Of a stretch of DNA of 64,000 nt, positions 34,455 to 42,918 are shown piece by piece. Origin of the DNA: an uncultured Spirochaetales bacterium. Lineage in GTDB: Bacteria; Spirochaetota; Spirochaetia; Sphaerochaetales; Sphaerochaetaceae. The DNA lies in the NCBI GenBank assembly GCA_949293595.1, contig CASFDW010000002.1, positions 371,423 to 435,422 on the forward strand, written 5' to 3'. Made by a program: the position numbers and the translations under genes. The notes beneath the pieces were generated by a model. It ran no database searches. It was not told where the DNA came from and saw only the letters and a list, made by a program, of their open reading frames with translations. Within the stretch, counting starts at the first letter, position 1. Every line of letters begins with the position of its first letter.

Positions 34455-35806
34455 ACGTAACCCTGGGCAAGCATTGCACGGCTGACCTTCATGAATCCGG
34501 CGATGTTGGCGCCGTCGATGAAGTTGTCCTTCCTTGAATAGGTCTCAGCCGCTTCGGAGATGTTCTTGTAGATGTTCTTCATGATGTTCTGCAATTCCTT
34601 GTCAACCTGCTCGGGCGTCCATTTCATCCTCTGTGAGTTCTGGGCCATCTCAAGACCGGAAACCGCCACGCCTCCGGCGTTGGCAGCCTTTGCGGGAGCC
34701 AGAAGGACTCCGGAGGAGGTGAGTATCTCCTCTGCCTCGATGGAGCAGGGCATGTTCGCACCTTCGCCGATCAGCTTGATCTTGTTCTTCACAAGGTTGA
34801 GGGCGTCTTCCTTGACGATTTCATTCTGCGTCGCACAGGGGAATGCGTAGTCGGCCTTGATGTCCCATATCGGGTTTGCTACCTCGCTGGTCCTTTCTAT
34901 GTAGGGCACGTGGTACTTGTCCGCGTATTCCTTGATCCTGCCCCTCTTGACGTTCTTGAGCATCTTGACGAAAGCGAGCTTCTCATCGTTGATTCCCGCT
35001 TCGTCGATGATCATTCCTGAGGAGTCTGAAAGCGTGATCACCTTTCCTCCGAGGGCGTTGATCTTCTCAACGGTGAACTGTGCCACGTTTCCGCTTCCGG
35101 AGACAAGGCATGTCGCACCTTTGAAATCCATCTTCTTGTCGGCAAGGATGGCCTGTGAGAGATACACCAGGCCGTAACCCGTCGCCTCGGGACGGATGAA
35201 CGAGCCTCCAAAGTCCGGTCCTTTCCCTGTGAGCACTCCGGTGAACTGGTTTGTGATCCTCTTGTACTGGCCGTAGAGATATCCGATCTCTCTTCCTCCA
35301 ACGCCGATGTCACCGGCAGGAACGTCCGTGTCGGCGCCGATGTGCCTGTAGAGCTCTGTCATGAAAGACTGGCAGAAGCGCATGACCTCCTGATCGCTCT
35401 TTCCTTTCGGATTGAAGTCGGAGCCACCTTTTCCTCCTCCCATCGGAAGTCCTGTGAGGCTGTTCTTGAAAACCTGTTCGAACGCAAGGAACTTCATGAT
35501 CGAGAGGTTTACCGACGGATGGAGGCGGAGTCCTCCTTTGTATGGTCCGATGGCCGAGGACATCTGGACCCTGAAGCCCCTGTTGATCTGGCAGGTGCCC
35601 TCATCGTCCATCCATGGCACGCGGAACATGACAACCCTTTCAGGTTCGGTCATCCTCTCCAGGATCTTGTGATAGGTCACGTCGGGAAGCTCGTCGATGA
35701 TTTTGTCGATTGAGAGCAGGAATGTGTATACGGCCTGCTGGAATTCCCTCTCGTTGGGATCCCTCCTGCAAACCATCTGATACACTTGTTCGGTTTGACT
35801 GTGCAT
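34451..35806 (-). CDS. gdhA: Glutamate dehydrogenase (hexameric, NADP-type)
   Basis: Interconverts 2-oxoglutarate plus ammonia and glutamate. The 451-residue protein has the small-hexamer features GGLRLHPSVN, the catalytic lysine motif LPMGGGKGGSDF, and the nucleotide-binding ATCLVSGSGNVAQ. The length and the KGGLR/GGGKGG spacing match bacterial NADP-dependent enzymes. ATG 35806 follows GGGAGG; the upstream in-frame ATG at 35821 lies before that site. It is the first gene of a four-gene operon. Confidence 0.95.
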   Translation of the reverse strand: MHSQTEQVYQMVCRRDPNEREFQQAVYTFLLSIDKIIDELPDVTYHKILERMTEPERVVMFRVPWMDDEGTCQINRGFRVQMSSAIGPYKGGLRLHPSVNLSIMKFLAFEQVFKNSLTGLPMGGGKGGSDFNPKGKSDQEVMRFCQSFMTELYRHIGADTDVPAGDIGVGGREIGYLYGQYKRITNQFTGVLTGKGPDFGGSFIRPEATGYGLVYLSQAILADKKMDFKGATCLVSGSGNVAQFTVEKINALGGKVITLSDSSGMIIDEAGINDEKLAFVKMLKNVKRGRIKEYADKYHVPYIERTSEVANPIWDIKADYAFPCATQNEIVKEDALNLVKNKIKLIGEGANMPCSIEAEEILTSSGVLLAPAKAANAGGVAVSGLEMAQNSQRMKWTPEQVDKELQNIMKNIYKNISEAAETYSRKDNFIDGANIAGFMKVSRAMLAQGYV

Positions 35807-35961
35807 AATTTTTCCTCCCATAATAATGGACCTAATTTTATAGAAATAGTCTTTGTTGATAAAGTAATTGGAAGGTTCATGTTAAGATTTTTTCATAATT
35901 TTTCATTTGTCCGGTGATGGAAAAAAGATGCATGCGGGACCGTTGGCATGAAATATACGTG

Positions 35962-36001
35962 AAAAAGGCCGCGGTACCCGATATGCGGATTCCGTGGCCT
36001 T
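35962..36001 (-). terminator. Intrinsic terminator after pgi
   Basis: AAGGCCGCGG (35965-35974) pairs with CCGTGGCCTT (35992-36001). Read on the minus strand, the stem is followed by a T-run, so it terminates the argR-pgi transcript. Confidence 0.8.
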
Positions 36002-36051
36002 CCTTACGGTGGTGCGGTCCGTCGGAAATGACGGAGCCTGTCAGGCATGCG

Positions 36052-37611
36052 TCAGATGAGCTTTGCCGCAAAAGCCTTCAGCACGTCGTCTCCTTCGCCC
36101 TTCAGCACCTTCTTCGCAAGCACCTTTCCAAGCTGTACTCCTTCCTGGTCGAACGAATTTAGGTTCCACAGGAAACCCTGGAACATCACCTTGTTCTCGA
36201 AGTGTGCGAGAAGCGCTCCCAACGATTCGGGGGTCAGCCTGTCGCCGTAGATCAGGGAGGAGCATCTCTCTCCCTCGAACCTCTTGTTGGGATTCCCGTC
36301 GTCTTTTCCAAGTGCAAAGGCAACGATCTGTGCGGCAAGGTTCGCATTGAGCTTCGTCTGGCTGTATGAGCCGTCCGTCATGATGTCGAATCCGTACTGG
36401 CTGTTTTTGAAGCCGATGAACTGCAGCGGTACTATGTCCGTGCCCTGGTGCAGGAGCTGGTAGAAAGAATGCTGTCCGTTGGTGCCCGGCTCTCCGAAGA
36501 TGACCGGTCCCGTTGGATATCCGACCTTCTCCCCGTGGCGGTTGACGCTCTTGCCGTTTGATTCCATATCCAGCTGCTGAAGGTGGGCGGGGAAGCGCGA
36601 GAGTGCCTGGGAATAGGGAAGGATGGCGGTAGCCGGATATCCCTTGATATTCCTGAGATAGACACCGATGAGAGCATCCAAAAGCGCACCGTTGCCCAAG
36701 ATATCCTTTCCGAGGCTCAGGCAATCCTCCTCATGGGCTCCCTTAAGTATTTTTTCAAACACCTCGTAACCATAGGCCAAGGACAGCACCACTCCTCCGA
36801 CTGCACTCGTCGACGAATATCTTCCTCCGATGTAGTCATCGATGAAGAAGGATGCGAGAACGCTGCTGCTCTTTGCGAGCGGGCTTGTTTTGCTCGTGAC
36901 CGCAACCATGTGCCTGCTGCTGTCCAGTCCCTTTACCGGACTCTTTTTCAACGTCTCAAGCACGAGGTCCCTGTTTGTGAGCGTCTCCTGCGTGGTGCCG
37001 CTCTTCGATACAAGGATGAACAGGGTGGTTTCGAAGTCAAGGCGGGAGATCACGTCCGCCGCGTCGTCCGGATCAACATTGGATATGAACTCCGCGTTCA
37101 TCTTCCTTCCAAATCCCTTGAGCGCCAGATAGAGGGCTCTCGGACCCAGGTCGCTTCCTCCGATTCCAATCTGGCAGACCGTGGTGAATTTCTTGCCTGT
37201 GGAGCCTTTTATCTCACCGGAATGGACTTTCTCTGCAAAATCCCTTATCTTGGCAAGCTCTCCTTCGTAAAAGGCCTGCTTGTCCTCTCCGTCGGCCTCA
37301 ACCTTCACCCCGAGTACGTTCCCCCTGGTGAGATGATGGAGCACAAGCCTCTTTTCCCCGACGTTCATCATCTCTCCCGAAAGGATCTTCTTATATTTCT
37401 CAACGACCTCCATTTCGTCGGCAAGGTCCTGGAGCTTGGAAACCAGGCCGTCGTCAACCGGCATCGCCGCCCAGTTGTATGCAAGACCTCCACCAAGCCT
37501 TGTTTCATTCTTTTCAATCCTCTCCTTGTCCAGGAGGGCCTTCACGCCCGCCTTGGGAGCCTCGAGAAGCTCCCTGTAGGCTTTTGTGCTGTTCAAATCC
37601 TTGTATTCCAT
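36052..37611 (-). CDS. pgi: Glucose-6-phosphate isomerase
   Basis: Interconverts glucose 6-phosphate and fructose 6-phosphate. The 519-residue protein shows the QIGIGGSDLGPRAL and VSKSGTTQET sugar-phosphate-binding segments and the C-terminal SFDQEGVQLGK with its catalytic lysine. It lies 4 bp downstream of argR on the same strand, so the two probably share a transcript. Confidence 0.97.
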   Translation of the reverse strand: MEYKDLNSTKAYRELLEAPKAGVKALLDKERIEKNETRLGGGLAYNWAAMPVDDGLVSKLQDLADEMEVVEKYKKILSGEMMNVGEKRLVLHHLTRGNVLGVKVEADGEDKQAFYEGELAKIRDFAEKVHSGEIKGSTGKKFTTVCQIGIGGSDLGPRALYLALKGFGRKMNAEFISNVDPDDAADVISRLDFETTLFILVSKSGTTQETLTNRDLVLETLKKSPVKGLDSSRHMVAVTSKTSPLAKSSSVLASFFIDDYIGGRYSSTSAVGGVVLSLAYGYEVFEKILKGAHEEDCLSLGKDILGNGALLDALIGVYLRNIKGYPATAILPYSQALSRFPAHLQQLDMESNGKSVNRHGEKVGYPTGPVIFGEPGTNGQHSFYQLLHQGTDIVPLQFIGFKNSQYGFDIMTDGSYSQTKLNANLAAQIVAFALGKDDGNPNKRFEGERCSSLIYGDRLTPESLGALLAHFENKVMFQGFLWNLNSFDQEGVQLGKVLAKKVLKGEGDDVLKAFAAKLI

Positions 37612-37615
37612 AGCC

Positions 37616-38086
37616 TCAGTCCTTTACATCCGGAATTCTTGTCTGGAAGCTTTCAAGCAGGTCTTCCTTCGTCATTCCCTCGCGCAGTATGATGAATATG
37701 GTATCATCGCCTGCGATCGAGCCGAGTATTTCGGGAAGTGCCAGCACGTCGAGCGCGAAGCACACGCTGTTGGCATGTCCCGGACGGGTCTTGATGACTC
37801 CCATGTTTCCGGAAAACTCTATCGATATGATACCACGTCTCACATCCTGGATATAGCTTTTTTCCGATTCGCTTACAAAATCATTTTCCGGCAGGCTGTA
37901 GTAATAACCGGACCATCCGTCCGATATCTTCCCGACCTTGAGCATCTTCAGGTCCCTGGACAATGTCGCCTGGGTCACGGAGAACCCTTCCTTTTTCAGC
38001 ATTTCGAGAAGGGTATCCTGGTTGTCGATGCGGTTGTTCTTTATCAGTTCCTTGATCACGGACAACCTGTTGTGCCTTTCACGCAT
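37616..38086 (-). CDS. argR: Arginine repressor
   Basis: A 156-residue hexameric regulator: an N-terminal winged HTH (LLEMLKKEGFSVTQATLSRDLKML) and a C-terminal arginine-binding domain with GHANSVCFALD and GDDTIFIIL. It binds ARG boxes such as those before argC. An 11-of-12 ARG box in its own upstream region indicates autoregulation. A GGAGG site precedes the ATG. It sits directly before pgi. Confidence 0.96.
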   Translation of the reverse strand: MRERHNRLSVIKELIKNNRIDNQDTLLEMLKKEGFSVTQATLSRDLKMLKVGKISDGWSGYYYSLPENDFVSESEKSYIQDVRRGIISIEFSGNMGVIKTRPGHANSVCFALDVLALPEILGSIAGDDTIFIILREGMTKEDLLESFQTRIPDVKD

Positions 38087-38110
38087 CCGATCCTCCTGTT
38101 TTGTATATTA

Positions 38111-38128
38111 TATGAATATTTATACAGT
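38111..38128 (-). promoter_or_regulatory. ARG box upstream of argR
   Basis: TATGAATATTTATACAGT matches 11 of 12 fixed positions of TNTGNATWWWWATNCANA (the consensus is symmetric). It overlaps likely argR promoter elements such as TATAAT (minus), about 25 bp before the start. Confidence 0.7.
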
Positions 38129-38301
38129 TTACATCAATATGGACCTTTCGTGAACCATCTAAATCAAAATTTGTTCAAATGGCGCCGAGACTGAAAAACC
38201 TTGTTCCGATGAATAAGGGTAGGGCTGTTGATGCAGGAAAATGGCACAAGCCGTGTGGAAAGGGAAAAGCTTCCCGCAGGACCGGGCCGCCGCCAAGATG
38301 C

Positions 38302-39102
38302 TCATTCCTGTTTTTGCAGCCATTTCTTTTGGGTGCTGTTCCAGCGTCGATGGATTGCCGCGGCAACAATACGACGTGGAATGATCCCTCCAAGCACGGA
38401 AAGAAGACGGTTGAAGGCTCCGGGAACATACTGTGCTTCTCCGGCAAGCACCCTGTCGATTGTTTTCTTTGCCACTTTTTCCAATGGGTTGGTTGTGATG
38501 CTTCCCCAAAAGCCCTGTGCATCTATGGCTGCGGCAACATCCTCCGTTGTCACCATCCCGCCCGGGCACAGCACCAGCACGTTCGCGTTCTCATGCTTCA
38601 ATTCCTGACGGAGTGCCAGGGCAAAATCGAGCAAAAAACGCTTTGATGCCGCATAAGTGGCTTTCAACGGCATCGGAAACATCGAGGCAAGGCTTGATAC
38701 GAATACCGCATAAAATGGTTTGTTCCCGCGCCTTCTCTCCAAAATGGCGTGTGTGATACGCAGTGTGGCGGCATCGTTGAGATTCACGATGCTTACGATT
38801 TGTTCTCTTCCGATACTTTGAAAGCCACCTTCAAAATCAATTCCCGCAACGTTCAGCAGCATGTCGAAACGGATGGCGTGTCTGTCCAGAACGGATGTGA
38901 GCCCGTCCACGCTGTTGCTGCTCGTCAGATCGCAGCATTTTGTTGCCACCGTGATTCCATACTGCCTCTCCAGACCCAGTCTTATCGATTGCAGCCCGTG
39001 GGCGTTGATATCCGTCAAAAAAAGATTGTATCCGCGCTTTGCGCATTCGACGGCCATCGCCCGTCCCAGTCCTCCGGCGGCTCCTGTGATCAGCACATTC
39101 AT
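38302..39102 (-). CDS. Short-chain dehydrogenase/reductase (SDR)
   Basis: A 266-residue classical SDR with the NAD(P)-binding TGAAGGLG, the LNVAG strand, Ser (VSSLAS) and the catalytic YAASK. ATG 39102 overlaps the upstream SDR stop by 4 bp; the frame is open further upstream. The C-terminal extension with basic residues suggests peripheral association, but no membrane span is clear. Substrate unknown. It is the last gene of the padR operon. Confidence 0.85.
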   Translation of the reverse strand: MNVLITGAAGGLGRAMAVECAKRGYNLFLTDINAHGLQSIRLGLERQYGITVATKCCDLTSSNSVDGLTSVLDRHAIRFDMLLNVAGIDFEGGFQSIGREQIVSIVNLNDAATLRITHAILERRRGNKPFYAVFVSSLASMFPMPLKATYAASKRFLLDFALALRQELKHENANVLVLCPGGMVTTEDVAAAIDAQGFWGSITTNPLEKVAKKTIDRVLAGEAQYVPGAFNRLLSVLGGIIPRRIVAAAIHRRWNSTQKKWLQKQE

Positions 39103-39959
39103 GTTTTCAGCCCGAATTCTTCCGTTCCACATAATCTGTGGCTCAATTCGAACAGCCGTTCCGCATTCAGCGACGTAACTTCACGGCTGAATTTCCGTGG
39201 CATGCAGTCATGGTAGCACAGATGTCCGGGATGATCTTCCTGCCTGCAGATCCAGACATAGGTTTCCGCCGGTGCGGCAGGGGAGACCCCGAAAGGTTTT
39301 CTAAAGGCCCAGACAAGTTTGACCATGCCTCCGGCCTTTGTGCCTATGTCCGTTTTCACGAGTCCTGGATCCACCACGTATGCGCGGATGCCTTTGCCTG
39401 CATGCCGGTCGTTCAATCCCTTTGCCAGAAGCATGTCGCATAGCTTGGATTGCTTGTATGCCGAAAGGGGATTGTATCCTTTTGTCAGCATCACGTCATT
39501 CCACCGTATCCTTGTACCCTTGTGCGATCCGCTTCCTGTGATGATGACCCTGCCGCTTGCTTCCACAAGGTATGGCAGAAGCTTGTTTGTCAGCAGGAAT
39601 GCTGAAAGATAGTTCAGTGCGAACTGCCTTTCGATGCCGTCCTCCGTGGTTGCGTAATGACTGTATACGCTTCCGGCATTGTTGATGAGCGCTGAAAGCT
39701 TTCCATCGTATTCGGTTTCGATCACTTTCCCGATTTGCGATGCGATGCGTACGACCTCGTCCTGATGGAGGAGATCTGCTGTTATGAAACGGACATCGGC
39801 ATTTGGTGTTTCCAAAAGGATTTTTCCCATTGCATCCATGCATCGCTCTTCTTTTCTTCCGACACCTATCACTGTAAAGCCTTCCGCCGCCAGTTTCCTT
39901 GCCGTTTCAAATCCTATTCCCGATGTTGCCCCGGTGACGACAACCGCTTTATTTCCCAT
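39099..39959 (-). CDS. Short-chain dehydrogenase/reductase (retinol-dehydrogenase-like SDR)
   Basis: A 286-residue SDR with TGATSGIG, the INNAGS strand and the catalytic YKQSK. The order of motifs and the VDPGLVKTDIG segment resemble retinol/WW-domain oxidoreductase-like SDRs acting on hydrophobic alcohols. The frame opens far upstream but the Rossmann fold begins at ATG 39959, which overlaps the DUF1700 stop by 11 bp. It is translationally coupled on both sides. Confidence 0.85.
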   Translation of the reverse strand: MGNKAVVVTGATSGIGFETARKLAAEGFTVIGVGRKEERCMDAMGKILLETPNADVRFITADLLHQDEVVRIASQIGKVIETEYDGKLSALINNAGSVYSHYATTEDGIERQFALNYLSAFLLTNKLLPYLVEASGRVIITGSGSHKGTRIRWNDVMLTKGYNPLSAYKQSKLCDMLLAKGLNDRHAGKGIRAYVVDPGLVKTDIGTKAGGMVKLVWAFRKPFGVSPAAPAETYVWICRQEDHPGHLCYHDCMPRKFSREVTSLNAERLFELSHRLCGTEEFGLKT

Positions 39960-40668
39960 AGCCGAACCATCCCCAGACGTGCCAGAATTCAAAGGCACCG
40001 GCGGAAACGACGCATGCCGTGAATCCTGCGATGAGACATATCGCGAAAATGATGGCGGAAACCTCGGCAATCTTGCGTATCGTCCGTCCTGTCTTTTCCG
40101 TGAACTGAGGACAGGATGGCGATGACTCGATGTTTGCACGGCCCATTGCGGAGGCGATGGTGCTCTTGTGGAAATGGCTGAAACGATGGGTCGCCATGCG
40201 TATGAATCCGCAGAAACAAATGGTCCCGGCGGCGGATAGCACCGCCAAGGCTGCAGATGCTGCTCCAAGAAGCAGCGCACAATGAAGTGGCAGGTCTGGA
40301 ACCGGTGGAAGATCGACCTGGCAGACCAGGCATGCGGAAAGCGCACCGGAAGCCACGGTAAAGGCGATCATCACGATTTCCCAGGCACAAAGAATCATCC
40401 ACAGAATCCCGAAAAAGAAATCCGCCGTACCCAAGCCTAGCATCGAAACCATCCTCTTGCCGCCTTTTGGCTCCGTGGACGGGGTATAATATTGTTCCGC
40501 CACCATCTTTGGATCTCCGAGTTTTGCGGAAATCTCTTCTTCGGAACATCCGTCTGCGAGTTTGAATGAAAAATGCTGCTCGTATTCTTCGATGATATCG
40601 GTGGCATCCGCCACGTTGTTACGCCTTAATTCCTGCGAAAGGCTTTCCAAGAATTCATGTTTGGTCAT
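39949..40668 (-). CDS. DUF1700 (HAAS-domain) membrane protein
   Basis: A 239-residue protein: an N-terminal helical domain of about 60 residues (MTKHEFLESLSQELRR...EEYEQHF, LGDPKMVAEQYY) typical of the PadR-associated HAAS/DUF1700 family, then about four hydrophobic segments. Such proteins are nearly always encoded next to PadR regulators, as here (1 bp gap), and are thought to help sense or transduce an envelope signal. No catalytic motif. Confidence 0.85.
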   Translation of the reverse strand: MTKHEFLESLSQELRRNNVADATDIIEEYEQHFSFKLADGCSEEEISAKLGDPKMVAEQYYTPSTEPKGGKRMVSMLGLGTADFFFGILWMILCAWEIVMIAFTVASGALSACLVCQVDLPPVPDLPLHCALLLGAASAALAVLSAAGTICFCGFIRMATHRFSHFHKSTIASAMGRANIESSPSCPQFTEKTGRTIRKIAEVSAIIFAICLIAGFTACVVSAGAFEFWHVWGWFGYGK

Positions 40669-40669
40669 T

Positions 40670-40981
40670 TCAATCGTCCTCCAACATTTTCTTGACCGAG
40701 TCCGCGAACATCAGATATTCGTTCCGATCCTTTTCAAAGGTTTTTCTACCGAGATTTGTCAAGGAATAATATTTCCGGGGAGGTCCGCCGCTTTCTTCCT
40801 GCAGATAGGTGGCGAGCAGTCCGTCCGCCTTCAGCTTACGCAAGATCGGATAGACCGTGCCATCGGCGATATCGATCTGCTTCGCAAGGGTTTCGGAAAT
40901 CTCATAACCATAGCAGTCCTGCTTTCTCAGCAGAGCCATCACACAGAGTTCCAGCACCCCTTTCTTGTATTGTATGCTCAT
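40670..40981 (-). CDS. PadR-family transcriptional regulator
   Basis: A 103-residue winged-helix regulator of the short PadR-s2 type: KKGVLELCVMALLRKQDCYGYEI, IADGTVYPILRKLKADGLL and the wing GGPPRKYYSLTNLGR, followed by a short dimerisation helix. It heads the operon padR-DUF1700-SDR-SDR. A perfect inverted repeat over its -10 box is the likely autoregulatory site. The effector is unknown. Confidence 0.92.
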   Translation of the reverse strand: MSIQYKKGVLELCVMALLRKQDCYGYEISETLAKQIDIADGTVYPILRKLKADGLLATYLQEESGGPPRKYYSLTNLGRKTFEKDRNEYLMFADSVKKMLEDD

Positions 40982-41020
40982 CGGGTCAACCTCCCATGGC
41001 GGATGTTCTATATTTGGTTC

Positions 41021-41056
41021 ACTATTATATTATATCTAATAGTATCTGATTATCAA
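41021..41056 (-). promoter_or_regulatory. padR promoter with overlapping palindromic operator
   Basis: On the minus strand TTGATA (41051-41056) and TATAAT (41029-41034) are 16 bp apart. ACTATTA (41021-41027) and TAATAGT (41037-41043) form a perfect 7-bp inverted repeat centred on the -10, so bound PadR would block polymerase. Confidence 0.65.
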
Positions 41057-41193
41057 GCAGGTATGGAAAAAATCTGAAAGTAAATTTTGGATCAATAGAA
41101 GGATGATTCCGGAATATGGATATCCGGATAAGAACCCGCTACGGCAAGTTGTATCAATAATGGGGCGGGCTACCGGGGCTGCCCTGACCCGTT

Positions 41194-41661
41194 TCAGAGT
41201 TTTTTCTCCATTATGATCGATTTGTCGCCGTACCCCATATGCCTGTAGGCCTCTATCGCCTGCTTGTTGAAGGCGCATACGTGCAGTTCCGTTGCGACGC
41301 AGCCCGCCGACCTTCCTTTTGCCTCCACGCTTTTGACCAGCAGCCGTCCGACACCCATGTGCCTGTATTCCTCGTCCACGGCTATCGAATCCAGAACCAT
41401 GACCGTTCTTCCGACATGGTTCGGAGACGACATGTGCCTGATGAGGCATACGGCCGTCCCGATTGTTTTCCCGCCGGATGTTGCAAGCAGGACGGAACCT
41501 TCGTTCGCGAGCTCGGAGAATCTTTCCTTTGAAAAGACCGTGCTGTTCTCCCTGTATATGTCCGGACGGGCTGCGGTATGGATTATGTGTACCTGATGCA
41601 TCAGCTTGTTGAAATCCTGGAAATCCTCCTCCGTGGCTTTCCTTATCGTCAGATCTTCCAT
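41194..41661 (-). CDS. GNAT-family N-acetyltransferase
   Basis: A 155-residue acetyltransferase with the acetyl-CoA loop DEEYRHMGVGRLL (R/Q-x-x-G-x-G/A pattern) and the late motif NKQAIEAYRHMGY. The fold resembles RimI- or phosphinothricin-type acetyltransferases; the acceptor is unknown. It is 1 bp downstream of the nitroreductase gene and probably in its operon. Confidence 0.85.
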   Translation of the reverse strand: MEDLTIRKATEEDFQDFNKLMHQVHIIHTAARPDIYRENSTVFSKERFSELANEGSVLLATSGGKTIGTAVCLIRHMSSPNHVGRTVMVLDSIAVDEEYRHMGVGRLLVKSVEAKGRSAGCVATELHVCAFNKQAIEAYRHMGYGDKSIIMEKKL

Positions 41662-41662
41662 G

Positions 41663-42226
41663 TCAGAGCCTCAGGGTTATCTCATCGAGCGTCTTCCTCG
41701 GTACAGGGGAAGGATCGTTTGCCGCGTATCCGAGTGCGAGCGCGGATACGAGTTCGTATCCCTGCAATCCCAGATAGTTCGTAATGATTTCCTCCGTGTA
41801 GCAGGTGTCCCTTATCCACAGGGAGCCGAGGCCGAGGTCCGCGGCCTTGAGGCACATGTTCTCGATCGCCGCACCGATGCCAAGCAGATCGGTGTATTTC
41901 AACAGCTCCCCGAATTCCCCGTATTTCCTCAATATCAGTATGAGCACCGGTGCGTGCTGGATTGTCCTCGCGGTATATTTCGATGTGACCGCATGGCGCG
42001 GTGTGAAATCCTCCATGCCTTTTTCCGGAAAGTAGCTTTTCATTATTGCGGCCACCTTGTCCTTCTTTTCTTTCGACAAAACCGCGAATGTCCATGGTTG
42101 TCCGTTCTTAGCGCTCGGAGCGAGCCTCCCGGCTTCCAGAACCTTTTCAACAAGATCGTCGGATACCACGGCATCCTTGTACATCCTTATGCTTCTTCTT
42201 TTTTCAATTACTGTGTCGAAGTCCAT
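41663..42226 (-). CDS. Nitroreductase-family flavoprotein
   Basis: A 187-residue FMN-dependent oxidoreductase: the N-terminal KRRSIRMYKD and GRLAPSAKNGQPW segments bind FMN phosphate, and the GIGAAIENMCLKAADLGLGSLWI helix is the family hallmark. Physiological substrates of such proteins vary (quinones, nitro compounds, enones). A GGAGG site precedes the start. Confidence 0.88.
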   Translation of the reverse strand: MDFDTVIEKRRSIRMYKDAVVSDDLVEKVLEAGRLAPSAKNGQPWTFAVLSKEKKDKVAAIMKSYFPEKGMEDFTPRHAVTSKYTARTIQHAPVLILILRKYGEFGELLKYTDLLGIGAAIENMCLKAADLGLGSLWIRDTCYTEEIITNYLGLQGYELVSALALGYAANDPSPVPRKTLDEITLRL

Positions 42227-42322
42227 TCTGTCCTCCGTAAATGATTGCTGCGTATCAGTACGATCGTATCAGAAAAACATGGGTGCAGGGAAGATGACCG
42301 GTATCGGTGGCCGACCTATGCA

Positions 42323-42342
42323 ATATTGTGCTATATTGTGCT
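42323..42342 (+). repeat. Tandem 10-bp direct repeat before lemA
   Basis: ATATTGTGCT occurs twice head to tail, ending one base before the AAGGAG site of lemA. It may be a local duplication or a regulator site; no family is recognised. Confidence 0.5.
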
Positions 42343-42354
42343 AAGGAGATCGAT

Positions 42355-42906
42355 ATGGTGGTATTTGCAATCATTGTGGCGATAATCATCGTCATTCTCG
42401 TCTGGGTCGTTTCCCTATATAACTCGATGGTCAGGGCGAAGAACAAGGCCGAGGAGGCCGAAAGCGGAATAGATGCCCATCTCAACAAGAGGTACGACCT
42501 GATACCGAATCTGGTGGAGACGGTCAAAGGGTATGCCGGGCATGAGAAGGCAACGCTTGAGAACGTGATAAAAGCCCGCAACGCATGCATCGACGCCCAC
42601 GGGGTTGGGGACAGGCAGAAGGCCGACGACATGCTTACAGGCGCGCTGAAAAACCTGTTCGCGCTCAGCGAGAGCTATCCGGATCTGAAGGCCAATGCCA
42701 ACTTCATGGATCTGCAGAGGCAGCTTGATGCCGTGGAAACGGAGATATTGAATGCCAGAAAGTACTACAATGCCGTGGCAAGGGCGTTCAACGACAAGAT
42801 CATGGTGTTCCCTGCGAACATGCTTTCCGGCATGTTCGGGTTCAAAAAGCTTGAATACGTGGAGGTTTCCGACGAGGCCAGGCAAAGCGTGCGCGTAAGC
42901 TTCTGA
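42355..42906 (+). CDS. LemA-family protein
   Basis: A 183-residue protein with one N-terminal membrane span (VVFAIIVAIIIVILVWVV) and a long helical domain holding the LemA signature YNSMVRAKNKAEEAESGIDAHLNKRYDLIPNL, split here across a short turn. LemA proteins are membrane-anchored helical bundles of uncertain role often paired with DUF2207 or TPM-domain proteins, as here. ATG 42355 follows AAGGAG; an upstream in-frame start is not supported. Confidence 0.92.
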   Translation: MVVFAIIVAIIIVILVWVVSLYNSMVRAKNKAEEAESGIDAHLNKRYDLIPNLVETVKGYAGHEKATLENVIKARNACIDAHGVGDRQKADDMLTGALKNLFALSESYPDLKANANFMDLQRQLDAVETEILNARKYYNAVARAFNDKIMVFPANMLSGMFGFKKLEYVEVSDEARQSVRVSF

Positions 42907-42918
42907 ACAGGGGTGCGG

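Noticed and set aside
32664..34460. 598-residue open frame on the plus strand opposite DUF1846 and the NSS transporter
   Set aside because: A long shadow of two recognisable genes on the other strand; no domain or start signal.
36583..37692. 369-residue plus-strand frame opposite pgi
   Set aside because: Antisense to a clear glucose-6-phosphate isomerase; no motif.
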